Source: Paraburkholderia sp. BL10I2N1 (lineage in GTDB: Bacteria > Pseudomonadota > Gammaproteobacteria > Burkholderiales > Burkholderiaceae). Taken from it: DNA of 64,000 nt. Of the stretch, positions 24,994-34,691 are shown piece after piece (positions within the stretch are counted from its first letter, which is position 1; every line of letters starts with the position of its first letter). A program made the translations under genes and the position numbers. The stretch covers positions 558,001 to 622,000 of the forward strand of contig NZ_SNWA01000002.1 of assembly GCF_004361815.1 (NCBI RefSeq). Direction: 5' to 3'. A model generated the notes under the pieces. The model searched no databases. It saw nothing but the letters and a program-made list of their open reading frames with translations, and had not been told where the DNA came from.

Positions 24994-26082
24994 GTGACCA
25001 AGCCCCTATCCCCGGCACCCGAGCGCATATGCGTGCCATGCCGGCTCACTGCAATCGGTGCCATCGTCCTGAGCCTCGTGGCTGGCCTCGCGTATGTGGG
25101 CGGCTGGCTCACCCCGGCACGCCTGACCGCGCCTCGCATCGTCAACGCTTTCGAGGCTAATGCCGGGCCTCATCCAGGCTATCGCCGCAACCACGCGAAG
25201 GGCATCTGCGTGGCGGGTTACTTCGACAGCAACGGCGGCGCGGCGGCATTGTCGCGCGCGGAAGTGTTCGCCCAGGGGCGCACGCCGGTGATCGGCCGCT
25301 TCGCCATTCCGGGTGGCAATCCGTCCGCACCCGATATCAGCGTTCCAGTTCGCAGCATGGCCCTGCTGTTCACGCTGCGCGACGGCGAACAATGGCGCAC
25401 CGGCATGAATTCGGCGCCGCTCTTCGTGGTGCACACGCCGCAACAGTTCTATCAGCAGCTCGTCGCGGCGCAGCCCGACCCCGCCACGGGCAGACCCGAC
25501 CCGGCCAGATTGAAAGCGTTTTATGCTGCCAATCCGGAGACGCGTCCATTTCAGGACTGGGTGAAAGCGCATCCACCATCGTCGAGTCTGGCGAACGCTG
25601 CGTACTACAGCATCAACGCGTTCCGCTTCATCGACAGCTCGGGCAAGAGCCAGGCCGTGCGCTGGGCGATGGTTCCCGAGACGCCCTATGCTCCGCTCAC
25701 CGACGCTGAGAAGAACGGAAAGAACTTTCTCCAGGCGGATCTGGCGCGACGGCTGCAGGCCGGCAGTCAGCGCTGGCATCTGATCGTGACTGTCGCCGCG
25801 CCCGGCGACACCACGAACGACGCCACGGTCCAATGGCCGGACAACCGTCAGCATATCGATGCCGGTACGCTGGTGATCGAACGCGCGACATCGCAGGAAG
25901 ACGGCGCATGCCGCGACGTCAATTTCGATCCAACGGTTCTGCCGGATGGCATCCTCCCATCGGATGATCCCTTGCTCGCTGCGCGCTCGGCCGCCTATTC
26001 CGTTTCCTACAACCGTCGCACGCGCGAAGAAGCGCTGCATCCCGACGTTCATCAACAACAACCGAAAGGAGACCGGTCATGA
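24994..26082 (+). CDS. catalase-family peroxidase, SrpA-like, with N-terminal membrane helix
   Basis: A 362-residue catalase-related heme protein. The distal-His motif is RRNHAKGICVAGYF. Later blocks are GRTPVIGRFAIPGG, NAAYYSINAFRFIDSSGKSQAVRW and a C-terminal YSVSYNRRTREEALHP. A hydrophobic helix near residues 20-38 (IGAIVLSLVAGLAYVGGW) anchors or exports it. This short SrpA type usually acts as a periplasmic organic-peroxide peroxidase. GTG at 24994 with AAAGGA 6 bases upstream is the best start. Its stop overlaps the cytochrome b561 start by four bases, so the two are coupled. Confidence 0.85.
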   Translation: MTKPLSPAPERICVPCRLTAIGAIVLSLVAGLAYVGGWLTPARLTAPRIVNAFEANAGPHPGYRRNHAKGICVAGYFDSNGGAAALSRAEVFAQGRTPVIGRFAIPGGNPSAPDISVPVRSMALLFTLRDGEQWRTGMNSAPLFVVHTPQQFYQQLVAAQPDPATGRPDPARLKAFYAANPETRPFQDWVKAHPPSSSLANAAYYSINAFRFIDSSGKSQAVRWAMVPETPYAPLTDAEKNGKNFLQADLARRLQAGSQRWHLIVTVAAPGDTTNDATVQWPDNRQHIDAGTLVIERATSQEDGACRDVNFDPTVLPDGILPSDDPLLAARSAAYSVSYNRRTREEALHPDVHQQQPKGDRS

Positions 26083-26624
26083 CGCCAGCGCACGCACATT
26101 TCAGTCCCCTCGCGAGGCTGCTCCACTGGACGATGGCGCCACTGATACTCGCGATGCTGTTCATCGGAGTTGGGATGGTCGCGACAGTGTCCCGCGCTCA
26201 CGACACGCTCGTTGCCATCCACAGGCCACTGGGCGTAGCCCTGCTGGTGCTGGTGCTGATTCGGGCCGGTGTGCGGATCAGGCGCGGCAGTCCAGCCCTG
26301 CCTGACGGTATTCCGCCTGCGCAGCGTCTCGTCGCCAGGCTGTCGCACCTGATGCTCTATGTGCTGATGGCTGCGATGCCTTTAATCGGTTGGGCAATGC
26401 TGTCTGCTGCGGGCTACCCTGTCACGCTTTACGGTCCGCTACACCTGCCGCCTGTCATGCCGCACGACGAACGGCTCTATGCGCTGCTGCGTGCCTTGCA
26501 TACATGGCTGGCGGCCTCGCTCTTCGTCATTGTGTCGATGCATATCGCGGCTGCCTTGTTCCATGGTCTTATCCGGCGTGATGGTGTTCTCTCCAGCATG
26601 ACCGGGCACGGGTCGCAGCGGTAG
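26079..26624 (+). CDS. cytochrome b561-family membrane protein
   Basis: A 181-residue protein with four hydrophobic helices and heme-ligand histidines (FSPLARLLHWTMAPL, HDTLVAIHRPLGVALLVL, LHTWLAASLFVIVSMHIAAALFH). Its ATGA overlap with the catalase-like gene and the pattern in other genomes suggest that it passes electrons from the quinone pool to the periplasmic peroxidase. That role is inferred from the gene pair. Confidence 0.87.
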   Translation: MTPAHAHFSPLARLLHWTMAPLILAMLFIGVGMVATVSRAHDTLVAIHRPLGVALLVLVLIRAGVRIRRGSPALPDGIPPAQRLVARLSHLMLYVLMAAMPLIGWAMLSAAGYPVTLYGPLHLPPVMPHDERLYALLRALHTWLAASLFVIVSMHIAAALFHGLIRRDGVLSSMTGHGSQR

Positions 26625-26843
26625 GAGACGCAGCTTCGGTGGTGCGTGCGGACACTCACCAATACGGCCCCCAAACCCGGAACCGACGGTCGCACGGAGA
26701 TGGCAACAATGTCATCTTGACGACCGGTTCTCGTCAGTCATCGCTATCTATGATCTGCATACGTCTTGTCGATTGATGGGAAGTCGCTTCCGGCTCCATC
26801 TATCTGTCAGGTGCCGACCCTTAATGAACAAAGGAGATTTACC

Positions 26844-27164
26844 GTGAATACGCTTTTCCGCCTTCCGCTGGCTATCAGCGCGCTTGTCATCCCCGCCCTT
26901 TCATTTGCACAGTCCGCCGCCCCTCTAACCCGCGCGCAGGTCTATGAGGATCTCGTGCGTGTTGAACAAGCCGGTTATAACCCTGGCGCAAGCGACGATG
27001 CGAATTACCCATCCGACATTCAGGCAGCCGAAGCAAAAATAGCGGCGCAAAACGGCGACCGCACGACAAACGAGGCGGTTGGCGGGGCGTCGCCGAATGG
27101 CACGTCGCAGGCTGGTACACATGCGTCCGGGATGACGGAGAACCCGGTTGATTCCGGCCAGTGA
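26844..27164 (+). CDS. DUF4148-family secreted protein
   Basis: A 106-residue protein with a signal peptide ending ALSFAQ and the DUF4148 core LTRAQVYEDLVRVEQAGYNPGA, ANYPSDIQAAEAKIAAQ and VGGASPNGTSQAGT. GTG at 26844 has AAGGAG at 26831-26836, so it is preferred over upstream starts. It is a close relative of the protein encoded at 27887-28204 on the other strand. Function unknown. Confidence 0.85.
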   Translation: MNTLFRLPLAISALVIPALSFAQSAAPLTRAQVYEDLVRVEQAGYNPGASDDANYPSDIQAAEAKIAAQNGDRTTNEAVGGASPNGTSQAGTHASGMTENPVDSGQ

Positions 27165-27344
27165 CCGATGCGGGCACCGGCTCCTCGAGCGTTTGATCAA
27201 CAACCGCGAGGGGCGGTGAGAATGACAATCAAAACCTGTAGCCGCCCGGGTGCAAATCGAAAAGCAAACGTGCCGTGAAGAAAGAACGCACCCGCTAACC
27301 CAACGATACCGACTCAATGCCCGATCGCCTTTAGATGCGCTCCC

Positions 27345-27362
27345 CCGAGGGAGTGCCCTCGG
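27345..27362 (+). promoter_or_regulatory. mRNA hairpin overlapping a ribosome-binding site
   Basis: CCGAGGG (27345-27351) and CCCTCGG (27356-27362) form a perfect 7-bp stem with AGTG loop. Its 3' arm shares the first bases of GGAG (27361-27364), the ribosome-binding site of the gene starting at 27373, so folding should limit its translation. Confidence 0.5.
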
Positions 27363-27372
27363 AGAACACATC

Positions 27373-27627
27373 ATGAACGCACGCAGATTCAAACGGTTCC
27401 GAACCGGCTTTCTGCTGACTGCCGTTTGCCTGGCCATTGGCGCTTGGTGCGCGCTGAACGCGCGAGGTTTCCTCGACGTCGTCTCCGAAGTTGGAAACGA
27501 CGCGCAGTTGCCGCTCGAACGGATATCGATCGACAGCGGCGATGCGACGGACGTCGCCGTGGTCTCACGGACGCCGACGCAGCAGCCACCAATCGCTCAA
27601 CCATCGAAGGCAAGCGCACGAACGTGA
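27373..27627 (+). CDS. hypothetical single-helix membrane protein (84 aa)
   Basis: MNARRFKRFRTGFLLTAVCLAIGAWCAL gives a positive N-terminus and one membrane helix, followed by a short extracytoplasmic tail ending in Thr/Pro/Gln/Ser-rich sequence. GGAG at 27361-27364 is 8 bases before the ATG. No family is recognised. It lies between two DUF4148 genes. Confidence 0.55.
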   Translation: MNARRFKRFRTGFLLTAVCLAIGAWCALNARGFLDVVSEVGNDAQLPLERISIDSGDATDVAVVSRTPTQQPPIAQPSKASART

Positions 27628-27886
27628 AGAGAAGATGGGCGCGCCGGAACCCAGGCGCGTGATTCGATGCTTCGCGCGCCGGGCTACGAGCGATCGATCG
27701 ACGATTCGAAGTACTGGACGTGAGCGTCAGTTGCTGCAACCTTCCTGACGCGCCCAGCGCCTCGACGACGAACTGCCGGAAGACGGTCGTGGAATGAAGT
27801 TCCGTGAAGAACCGCCTCCGGGCATCACGTCGCGGTTCGCTGCTGCGCGTACGGCGCAGCCCGTAGCGGTCAATTCACTGGCGAAT

Positions 27887-28204
27887 TCAGTGCCCAAAGT
27901 AGATCGACCGGGTGTCGGTCGACGTGGCCGTCGAGCCAGACTGTGAGGTACCGGTCAGCGCCACGCCGCCAACGGAGGTCGTTGCGGGCGACGGCTGGTC
28001 CGCGGCGATTTTCGCCTCGGCTGCCTGAATGGATGCGGGGTAGTGGGGATCGTGGGCGCTCGGGTTATAACCCGCCTGTTCGACGCCAACGAGATCGGCG
28101 CGCACCTCGGCACGGGTCACAGGTTCATTGTTGCTTTGAGCAAATGCCAATGCAGGCGCAGCCAGAGCACATGAGATGAGTACGGTCCGAAACATTGCTT
28201 TCAT
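27887..28204 (-). CDS. DUF4148-family secreted protein
   Basis: A 105-residue protein with a signal peptide (MKAMFRTVLISCALAAPALAFAQ) and the core VTRAEVRADLVGVEQAGYNP, HYPASIQAAEAKIAADQ, VGGVALTGTSQSGS. AAAGGTGAACC lies just upstream of the start. It closely resembles the protein at 26844-27164, in opposite orientation 723 bases away, which suggests a local inverted duplication. Confidence 0.85.
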   Translation of the reverse strand: MKAMFRTVLISCALAAPALAFAQSNNEPVTRAEVRADLVGVEQAGYNPSAHDPHYPASIQAAEAKIAADQPSPATTSVGGVALTGTSQSGSTATSTDTRSIYFGH

Positions 28205-28653
28205 GATGGTTCACCTTTGAAGGAGTAGCGGCCTCATTCACGATGAACGGGGCCCTCAGGCTCCTCACCTGCGTCGATGAAGAGTCGACTTCATTCTGCG
28301 CAATGAAGGATGACCTCACGCTGTCGCGTGCATTACAACACCGTTATCTTCTGCGCCGCTCGCGCATCGGGCGCGACAGTTCCTGTCCGGTCGCGTTCAG
28401 GGCGACCTCGCACACCAGCCGCAGCCCCAGCTCACACGGTGCAATACGCCGAAGCGAACGCTTCCTCATGCAAGGCCACGTAAGGCATCCAGGCGAACGT
28501 GTTCGCGCCCGCCGCCAGATAACGGACTTGTAATTTTCCAGTCACTGGCGGGTAAGTGGGCTCCCGGCACACTTCGCCATCACGGAGCCTGCCGCAAGAT
28601 CCCGCAGCCAGGCTGCTCCGACAGCCCACAGCCAAACGCCCAAGGAAACCGCC
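28205..28653. other. divergent intergenic region before the RND operon
   Basis: No coding region is supported in these 449 bases. The dyad TGAAG/CTTCA around 28275-28290 (TGAAGAGTCGACTTCA) is the only symmetric element noticed. The promoters of the minus-strand DUF4148 gene and of the plus-strand efflux operon must lie here. AAGGA just before 28654 is the ribosome-binding site of the efflux pump gene. Confidence 0.45.
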
Positions 28654-31600
28654 ATGTGGATCGTCAAACTGGCCCTGCACCGTCCGTACACCTTCATCGT
28701 GCTGGCCGTTCTTCTGTTCATTCTTGGGCCGCTAGCGATCATGCGTACCCCCACGGATATCTTTCCCAACATCGATATTCCGGTGGTCAGCATCGTATGG
28801 TCGTACAACGGCTTCTCAGCCGAAGACATGGCCAAACGTATCACGTCGAACTACGAGCGTGCGTTGACGAGCGACGTCGACGACATCGAGCACATCGAAT
28901 CGCAGTCGCTGAACGGCGTGTCAGTGGTGAAGATCTTCTTTCACCCTGGCGCCGACATCAACCGCGCAATCGCCGAAGCGGCTTCGAACTCCGCGTCGAT
29001 CTTGCGTATCCTGCCGCCTGGCACGCTGCCGCCGAACATCATCACGTACAACGCGTCGACCGTGCCGGTTCTGCAACTCGGCCTGTCGAGCGACACGCTG
29101 CCTGAACAGACACTCTACGATCTGGGCAACAGCTTTATCCGCACACAGCTCGCGACGGTCCAGGGCGCAGCGGTTCCGCTGCCGTATGGCGGCAAGATCC
29201 GCCAGATCATGGTCGAGCTCGATCCCACGGCGCTGCAGGCCAAGGGCCTCGCGCCGATCGACGTGGTCAATGCGGTCAACGCACAGAACCTGATCCTGCC
29301 AGGCGGTACCGCGAAGATCGGCTCGCGCGAGTACAACGTCCAGATGAACGGCAGCACGCAGACCGTCGCGGCGCTCAATAACCTGCCGATCAAGACCGTC
29401 AAGGGTGGCGTCGTCTACGTGCGCGACGTCGCCCATGTGATCGACGGCTATGCGCCGCAAACCAACATCGTACGCAGCGACGGCAAGCGCGCCGCCCTGC
29501 TGCAGGTGGAAAAGACCGGCAGCGCGTCGACGCTGACGATCATCCAGCAGGTCAAGGACATGCTGCCGAAGATCGCCGCCGGCCTGCCGAAGGCGCTCCA
29601 CGTCACCCCGCTTTCCGATCAGTCGGTGTTCGTGAAGTCGGCGATCTCGGGTGTCATACGGGAAGCGCTCATCGCCGCGTGCCTGACGGCCGCGATGATC
29701 CTGCTGTTCCTCGGCAGCTGGCGCGCGACGCTGATCATCGCCGTGTCGATTCCGCTTGCCGTGCTGAGCTCGCTGATCGCGTTATCCGCGCTCGGGCAAA
29801 CGATCAACATCATGACGCTCGGAGGATTGGCGTTGGCGGTCGGCATTCTCGTCGACGATGCAACCGTCGCCATCGAAAACATCTCCCACCACCTCGAGAA
29901 CGGCGAGGCGTTGCACGACGCGATTCTGAATGGCTCGGGCGAAATCGCGGTGCCGACCTTCGTCTCGACGCTGTCGATCTGTATCGTGTTCGTGCCGATG
30001 TTCCTGCTGTCGGGCGTTGCGCGCTATCTGTTCGTGCCGATGGCCGAAGCCGTGGTGTTCGCCATGATCGCGTCGTACTTCTTCTCACGCACGCTGGTCC
30101 CGACCCTCGCGATGTATCTGATGCGCGCACCGTCGAAGGACGGCGCGGCGGCGCAGGGACGCTTCGGCGCGATCGTGCGGTTTCAGGCGGAATTCGAGCG
30201 CCGCTTCGAGGATTTGAGAAATCGTTATCGGGCCGTGCTGGGACGGGCGATCGAAAATCGCCGCCGCTTCGTAGTCGTGTTCCTGCTGCTGTGTCTCGGA
30301 TCGCTCGCCCTGCTCCCGTTTGCCGGCCGTGACTTCTTTCCAGCGGTCGACACCGGCGAAATCCGCCTGCATCTGCGTGCGCCCACCGGCACCCGGATCG
30401 AGCAGACGGCGCGCCTCACCGATGAAGTCGAAGCAAAGATCCGCACGGTGATCCCCCAGTCCGGGCAGGCCGCGGTGCTCGATAACATCGGCGTGCCGGT
30501 GAGCGGCATCAACCTCACCTACGACTCGTCCGACCCGATCGGCCCGGAAGACGCCGACATCATGATCACGCTGAAACCCGGCCATCGTCCGACGGCAGAG
30601 TACGTCGCGCAACTGCGCAATACGCTGAACGCAGCCTTTCCCGGCGTCACGTTCGCGTTCCTGCCCGCCGACATCGTCAGCCAGATCCTGAACTTTGGCT
30701 TGCCGGCGCCGATCGACGTGCAGATCGTCGGCAACAGGCTCGCGGAGAACCGCGTGGTCGCCGATCGCCTGCTTGCCCAACTGCGAAGCGTTCGCGGACT
30801 GGTCGATGCGCGCATCCAGCAGCCGGGCGACGCACCGGCAATCAACGTCGACGTCGACCGGACGAAAGCGATCCAGGCGGGCCTCACGCAGCGCGACGTC
30901 GCGCAGAACCTGCTGATCGCGTTGTCGGGCAGTTCGCAAACCACGCCGAATTTCTGGCTCGATCCGAAGAACGGCGTGAGCTATCCGCTGATGGCCGAAG
31001 TGCCGCAATACGACATTCATTCGCTGCAAACGCTTGCCAACATTCCTGTGACGACGGACCAGGGCACGGTCAATCCGCAAAACCAGCTAGGCACGCTCGG
31101 CACGACGTCGCGCGCCACGCAGCAGGCCGTCGTATCGCACTACAACGTGCAGCCGGTGCTCGACATCTTCGCTTCGACGCAGGGTCGCGACCTGGGCGGC
31201 GTCGCCTCGGACGTGGCGCGCCTCGTCGACTCCGCCCGCGCGCAGTTGCCGCCCGGCTCGTCGATCGTGATTCGCGGTCAGGTGCAGTCGATGAACGAGT
31301 CTTTCGTGGGACTGGGCACGGGCCTCGTGTTCGCCATTGCACTCGTCTATCTGCTGATGGTCGTGAACTTCCAGTCATGGCTCGATCCGCTGATCATCGT
31401 CAGCGGCCTGCCTGGCTCGCTCGCCGGCATTGCGTGGATGTTGTTCTCCACGCACACCACGCTAAGCGTGCCGGCGCTCACCGGCACCATCCTCTGTATC
31501 GGCATCGCCACGGCCAACAGCATTCTCGTCATCAATACCGCCCGCGAAATGTTGCAGGACGGGTCTGAACCGCTCGTCGCCGCGCTCGACGCGGGCTTCA

Positions 31601-31848
31601 GCCGCTTCCGTCCCGTGCTGATGACGGCGCTCGCGATGCTGATCGGCATGCTGCCGATGGCGCTCGGCCTCGGTGATGGCGGCGAACAGAATGCCCCGCT
31701 TGGGCGCGCCGTGATCGGCGGCCTCGGAATCGGTACGGTCTCCACGCTGCTATTCGTCCCGGTCGTGTTCGGTATGGTGCACACGTGGCTCGCGAACCGC
31801 CGCGCGCAACGCGCCGCCGATACCTCATCCCCCAGATACGCTCAATAA
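28654..31848 (+). CDS. RND efflux transporter inner-membrane permease (HAE-1-like)
   Basis: A 1064-residue RND pump. The N-terminal helix (LALHRPYTFIVLAVLLFILG) and the segment RTPTDIFPNIDIPVVSIVWSYNG open the first porter domain. TM4 carries the proton-relay segment GGLALAVGILVDDATVAIENI, and a second half begins around residue 530. Full length and all 12 expected hydrophobic segments are present. Together with the adaptor (21-base gap) and outer-membrane factor it forms a tripartite drug or solvent exporter. Substrate unknown. Confidence 0.92.
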   Translation: MWIVKLALHRPYTFIVLAVLLFILGPLAIMRTPTDIFPNIDIPVVSIVWSYNGFSAEDMAKRITSNYERALTSDVDDIEHIESQSLNGVSVVKIFFHPGADINRAIAEAASNSASILRILPPGTLPPNIITYNASTVPVLQLGLSSDTLPEQTLYDLGNSFIRTQLATVQGAAVPLPYGGKIRQIMVELDPTALQAKGLAPIDVVNAVNAQNLILPGGTAKIGSREYNVQMNGSTQTVAALNNLPIKTVKGGVVYVRDVAHVIDGYAPQTNIVRSDGKRAALLQVEKTGSASTLTIIQQVKDMLPKIAAGLPKALHVTPLSDQSVFVKSAISGVIREALIAACLTAAMILLFLGSWRATLIIAVSIPLAVLSSLIALSALGQTINIMTLGGLALAVGILVDDATVAIENISHHLENGEALHDAILNGSGEIAVPTFVSTLSICIVFVPMFLLSGVARYLFVPMAEAVVFAMIASYFFSRTLVPTLAMYLMRAPSKDGAAAQGRFGAIVRFQAEFERRFEDLRNRYRAVLGRAIENRRRFVVVFLLLCLGSLALLPFAGRDFFPAVDTGEIRLHLRAPTGTRIEQTARLTDEVEAKIRTVIPQSGQAAVLDNIGVPVSGINLTYDSSDPIGPEDADIMITLKPGHRPTAEYVAQLRNTLNAAFPGVTFAFLPADIVSQILNFGLPAPIDVQIVGNRLAENRVVADRLLAQLRSVRGLVDARIQQPGDAPAINVDVDRTKAIQAGLTQRDVAQNLLIALSGSSQTTPNFWLDPKNGVSYPLMAEVPQYDIHSLQTLANIPVTTDQGTVNPQNQLGTLGTTSRATQQAVVSHYNVQPVLDIFASTQGRDLGGVASDVARLVDSARAQLPPGSSIVIRGQVQSMNESFVGLGTGLVFAIALVYLLMVVNFQSWLDPLIIVSGLPGSLAGIAWMLFSTHTTLSVPALTGTILCIGIATANSILVINTAREMLQDGSEPLVAALDAGFSRFRPVLMTALAMLIGMLPMALGLGDGGEQNAPLGRAVIGGLGIGTVSTLLFVPVVFGMVHTWLANRRAQRAADTSSPRYAQ

Positions 31849-31869
31849 ATCGATAGAAAAGGAACCGCC

Positions 31870-33141
31870 ATGAATGCGCCCCATGTTCCATCCGGTCGTG
31901 ACGCTGCGCCGCATACCGAACCTGTTCATGTCGTTCGAGAGAACCGCGATGAAGCGCGAGGCGGCACGAAAACCCGCCCGCGCCGGTACGTTGTGCCCGT
32001 CGCCCTCGCGGCAGTGGCGGCTGCCCTGCTCGTCGTCGGCATCGTGCCGCGGCTCTACGCGAGCACCGCGCTCACCCAACAGGTCGCGGCTCAAAGCGCG
32101 TTGAACGTGGCAGTCGTTACGCCGAGCCATGCGCCAGCCTCGCAGGAACTGCTTCTGCCAGGATCGGTGATGCCCTACGCCGACGCGTCCATCTACGCAC
32201 GCACGAGCGGCTATATCCGGCACTGGTACACCGACATCGGCGCGAGGGTAACAGCAGGCCAGACGTTGGCCGTCATCGAAACACCGGAGCTCGATGCACA
32301 ACTCAAACAGGCTCGCGCAGACGAAGCGAGTGCCCAGGCAAACTACAACTACGCGAATAGCACCGCACAGCGCTGGCAGCAGATGTTGCAGACTCAATCG
32401 GTATCGCAGCAGGACGCCGATACGAAAACCAGCGACATGCAGGCGAAACGCGCGATGCTCGAATCGGCACAGGCCAATGTTGCGCGCCTTTCGGAGATGG
32501 TGTCGTACGAGAAAGTGACTGCGCCGTTCGATGGCGTGATTACCAGCCGCAACGTCGATGTCGGCGCCCTGGTGACGGCGGGCGGCTCGCCCGGTCTCGC
32601 GGCGATGCCAGGCGAACTCTTTCACGTCGAGCAGACGGCCACGTTGCGCATCTTCGTGAACGTGCCGCAGGACGACGCGAGCGACGTGACGCCCGGCACC
32701 CAGGTCTATCTGACGACACAGCAGTATCCTGGCCGGCAATTCCCGGCCAGGGTCGCGCGCAGCGCCGACGCGATCGATCCTGTGAGCCGCACGCTGCGCG
32801 TCGAGATCGACGTCGACAACCACGACGGCGCATTGATGCCCGGCGCGTATGCCCAGGTGCACCTCGCGCTGCTCACATCGCGGCCTGCGCTCGATCTGCC
32901 TGTCAGCGCGCTGCTGTTTCGCCCAGACGGCGTAACGGTCGCGTTGGTCAGCAACGACAACAAGGTCCAGTTGAAGAACGTGACCATCGGCCGCGATTTC
33001 GGCACCTATGTCGAAATCGCCACGGGCATCGCCGCGACCGACTGCGTCATCAACAACCCGGGCGATTCGATCAGCGACGGCGAGCCCGTGCGAATCGCCG
33101 CGCCGGCGGCCGCGTCCGCGCCTTCGGCCGCCCACGGCTAA
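31870..33141 (+). CDS. RND efflux periplasmic adaptor (membrane fusion protein)
   Basis: A 423-residue HlyD/MexA-type adaptor. A single N-terminal helix (VVPVALAAVAAALLVVGIVPRLY) anchors it. The lipoyl half-motifs flank the helical hairpin (GYIRHWYTDIGARVTAGQTLAVIE, then VTAPFDGVITSRNVDVGALV), followed by beta-barrel and membrane-proximal domains. There is no lipobox. It bridges the RND pump at 28654 and the OMF at 33166. Confidence 0.9.
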   Translation: MNAPHVPSGRDAAPHTEPVHVVRENRDEARGGTKTRPRRYVVPVALAAVAAALLVVGIVPRLYASTALTQQVAAQSALNVAVVTPSHAPASQELLLPGSVMPYADASIYARTSGYIRHWYTDIGARVTAGQTLAVIETPELDAQLKQARADEASAQANYNYANSTAQRWQQMLQTQSVSQQDADTKTSDMQAKRAMLESAQANVARLSEMVSYEKVTAPFDGVITSRNVDVGALVTAGGSPGLAAMPGELFHVEQTATLRIFVNVPQDDASDVTPGTQVYLTTQQYPGRQFPARVARSADAIDPVSRTLRVEIDVDNHDGALMPGAYAQVHLALLTSRPALDLPVSALLFRPDGVTVALVSNDNKVQLKNVTIGRDFGTYVEIATGIAATDCVINNPGDSISDGEPVRIAAPAAASAPSAAHG

Positions 33142-33165
33142 AGCCGGATCAACAGAGGCCCGACC

Positions 33166-34626
33166 ATGCTTACGCTGCCCATTCCCTTTGTCCGCAGGAC
33201 TGCCGCGATCGCCGTCGCCTGCGCGCTGACCGCCTGCTCGACCCTTCCGCCCTACACGAAGCCCGAAGTGGCGGTGCCCGACCACTTTGCCGGCGCGCCG
33301 CAGGCCGCCCCCGGATGGGCGGTCGCGGCGCCCGCCGATGGATTGGCGCGCGGGCCGTGGTGGACCCTGTTCAACGATCCGGACCTGAACGGCCTCGAAG
33401 CCCGCATCGACGTATCGAACCAGACCGTGAAGAAAGCGGTTGCGCAGTTGCAGGAAGCCCGCGCGATGATCAACTACCAGCGCGCGGGCTTCTTCCCCAC
33501 GGTGACCGCCGGCGTGGCTCAATCGCGCACGCGCCTGTCGCAGAATGTGCTGGGACATTCGCTGGCCGGCCAGACCGTGCCCGACCACTCCGCGGGCATC
33601 GCTGCAAGCTGGGAGCCGGACCTGTTCGGCCGCGTCAGCAATGCCACGTTGAACGCACGCGACAACGCGCAGGCAAGCGAAGCAGATCTGCAATCGGTAC
33701 GCCTGTCGATGGCGAGCGATCTCGCGATCGACTACTTCGACCTACGCTCGCTCGACATCCAGAAGAGGCTGCTCGACGATACGGTCACCGCCTACACCGC
33801 GGCGCTCGACATCCTGAAGCAGCAGATGAAGGACGGCGCAATCGACGCGTCCGCCGTCGCGCAGGCTGAGACGCAGCTGGAGAGCACGCGTACGCAGGAC
33901 ACCGACATCGACGTGCAACGCGCTCAACTACAGCATGCAATTGCGACGCTCGTCGGCGTGCCGGCCTCGTCGTTCAACTTGCCCGCGAAACTGGACCCGG
34001 TCGGCGTGCCGTCGATTCCGGCTGGCCTGCCTTCGCAACTGCTCGAACGACGTCCCGACATCGCCGCTGCCGAGCGCCGCGTCGCCGGGGCCAACGCGCA
34101 GATCGGCGAAGCACGTGCAGCGTTCTACCCGGACCTCACCCTGTCTGCAACCGCCGGGCTCGAAAGTACCTTCTTCGCGCCCTGGCTGACTGCACCGAGC
34201 CTCTTCTGGTCAATCGGCGCCCAGCTCGCGGGGACGCTCTTCGACGGCGGCCGCCGGGACGCGACGCTCAAGGGCGCGACGGCCCAGTATGACGGCGCCG
34301 TCGCCGATTATCGTCAAACCGTGCTGGTCGCCTTCCAGCAGGTGGAAGACAACCTGTCCGCGCTGCATACGCTCGCTGGCGAAGCGGACAGCCAGCAACG
34401 CGCGACATCGGCGGCTGAGCTTTCGCTGAAGCTGACAACGAACCGTTACCAGGCCGGCGCGGTCAACTACCTCGACGTGGTGACCGCCCAGACGATCGCA
34501 CTGACCAACGAGCGTACCGCCGACCAGATCCAGGCCCGTCGCGTCGATGCGAGCGTGTTGTTGCTGAAGGCGTTAGGCGGCGGCTGGAACAGCGCGTCAC
34601 TCGATCCGGCGCAGGCTTCCGGATGA
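33166..34626 (+). CDS. outer-membrane factor lipoprotein, NodT family
   Basis: A 486-residue OMF. The signal ends in a lipobox (LTAC near residue 25), followed by the NodT signature YTKPEVAVPDHF and WWTLFNDPDLNGLEARI. Two OEP repeats contain LLERRPDIAAAERRVAGANAQIGEARAAFYPDLTLSA. It forms the exit duct for the RND complex. It ends 65 bases before the convergent sensor kinase gene. Confidence 0.9.
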   Translation: MLTLPIPFVRRTAAIAVACALTACSTLPPYTKPEVAVPDHFAGAPQAAPGWAVAAPADGLARGPWWTLFNDPDLNGLEARIDVSNQTVKKAVAQLQEARAMINYQRAGFFPTVTAGVAQSRTRLSQNVLGHSLAGQTVPDHSAGIAASWEPDLFGRVSNATLNARDNAQASEADLQSVRLSMASDLAIDYFDLRSLDIQKRLLDDTVTAYTAALDILKQQMKDGAIDASAVAQAETQLESTRTQDTDIDVQRAQLQHAIATLVGVPASSFNLPAKLDPVGVPSIPAGLPSQLLERRPDIAAAERRVAGANAQIGEARAAFYPDLTLSATAGLESTFFAPWLTAPSLFWSIGAQLAGTLFDGGRRDATLKGATAQYDGAVADYRQTVLVAFQQVEDNLSALHTLAGEADSQQRATSAAELSLKLTTNRYQAGAVNYLDVVTAQTIALTNERTADQIQARRVDASVLLLKALGGGWNSASLDPAQASG

Positions 34627-34691
34627 AGGGCGGGAAATATCCTGGCGCCCGATTGCAAAGGGGCTGTCATGGGCTGCCGGGACCGCGCAGC

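Noticed and set aside
31825..33693. A 622-codon open frame antisense to the RND adaptor and outer-membrane-factor genes
   Set aside because: It is composed of Arg/His/Gly/Asp-rich sequence with no motif, and the opposite strand encodes well-known proteins. Long antisense frames are expected at this GC content.
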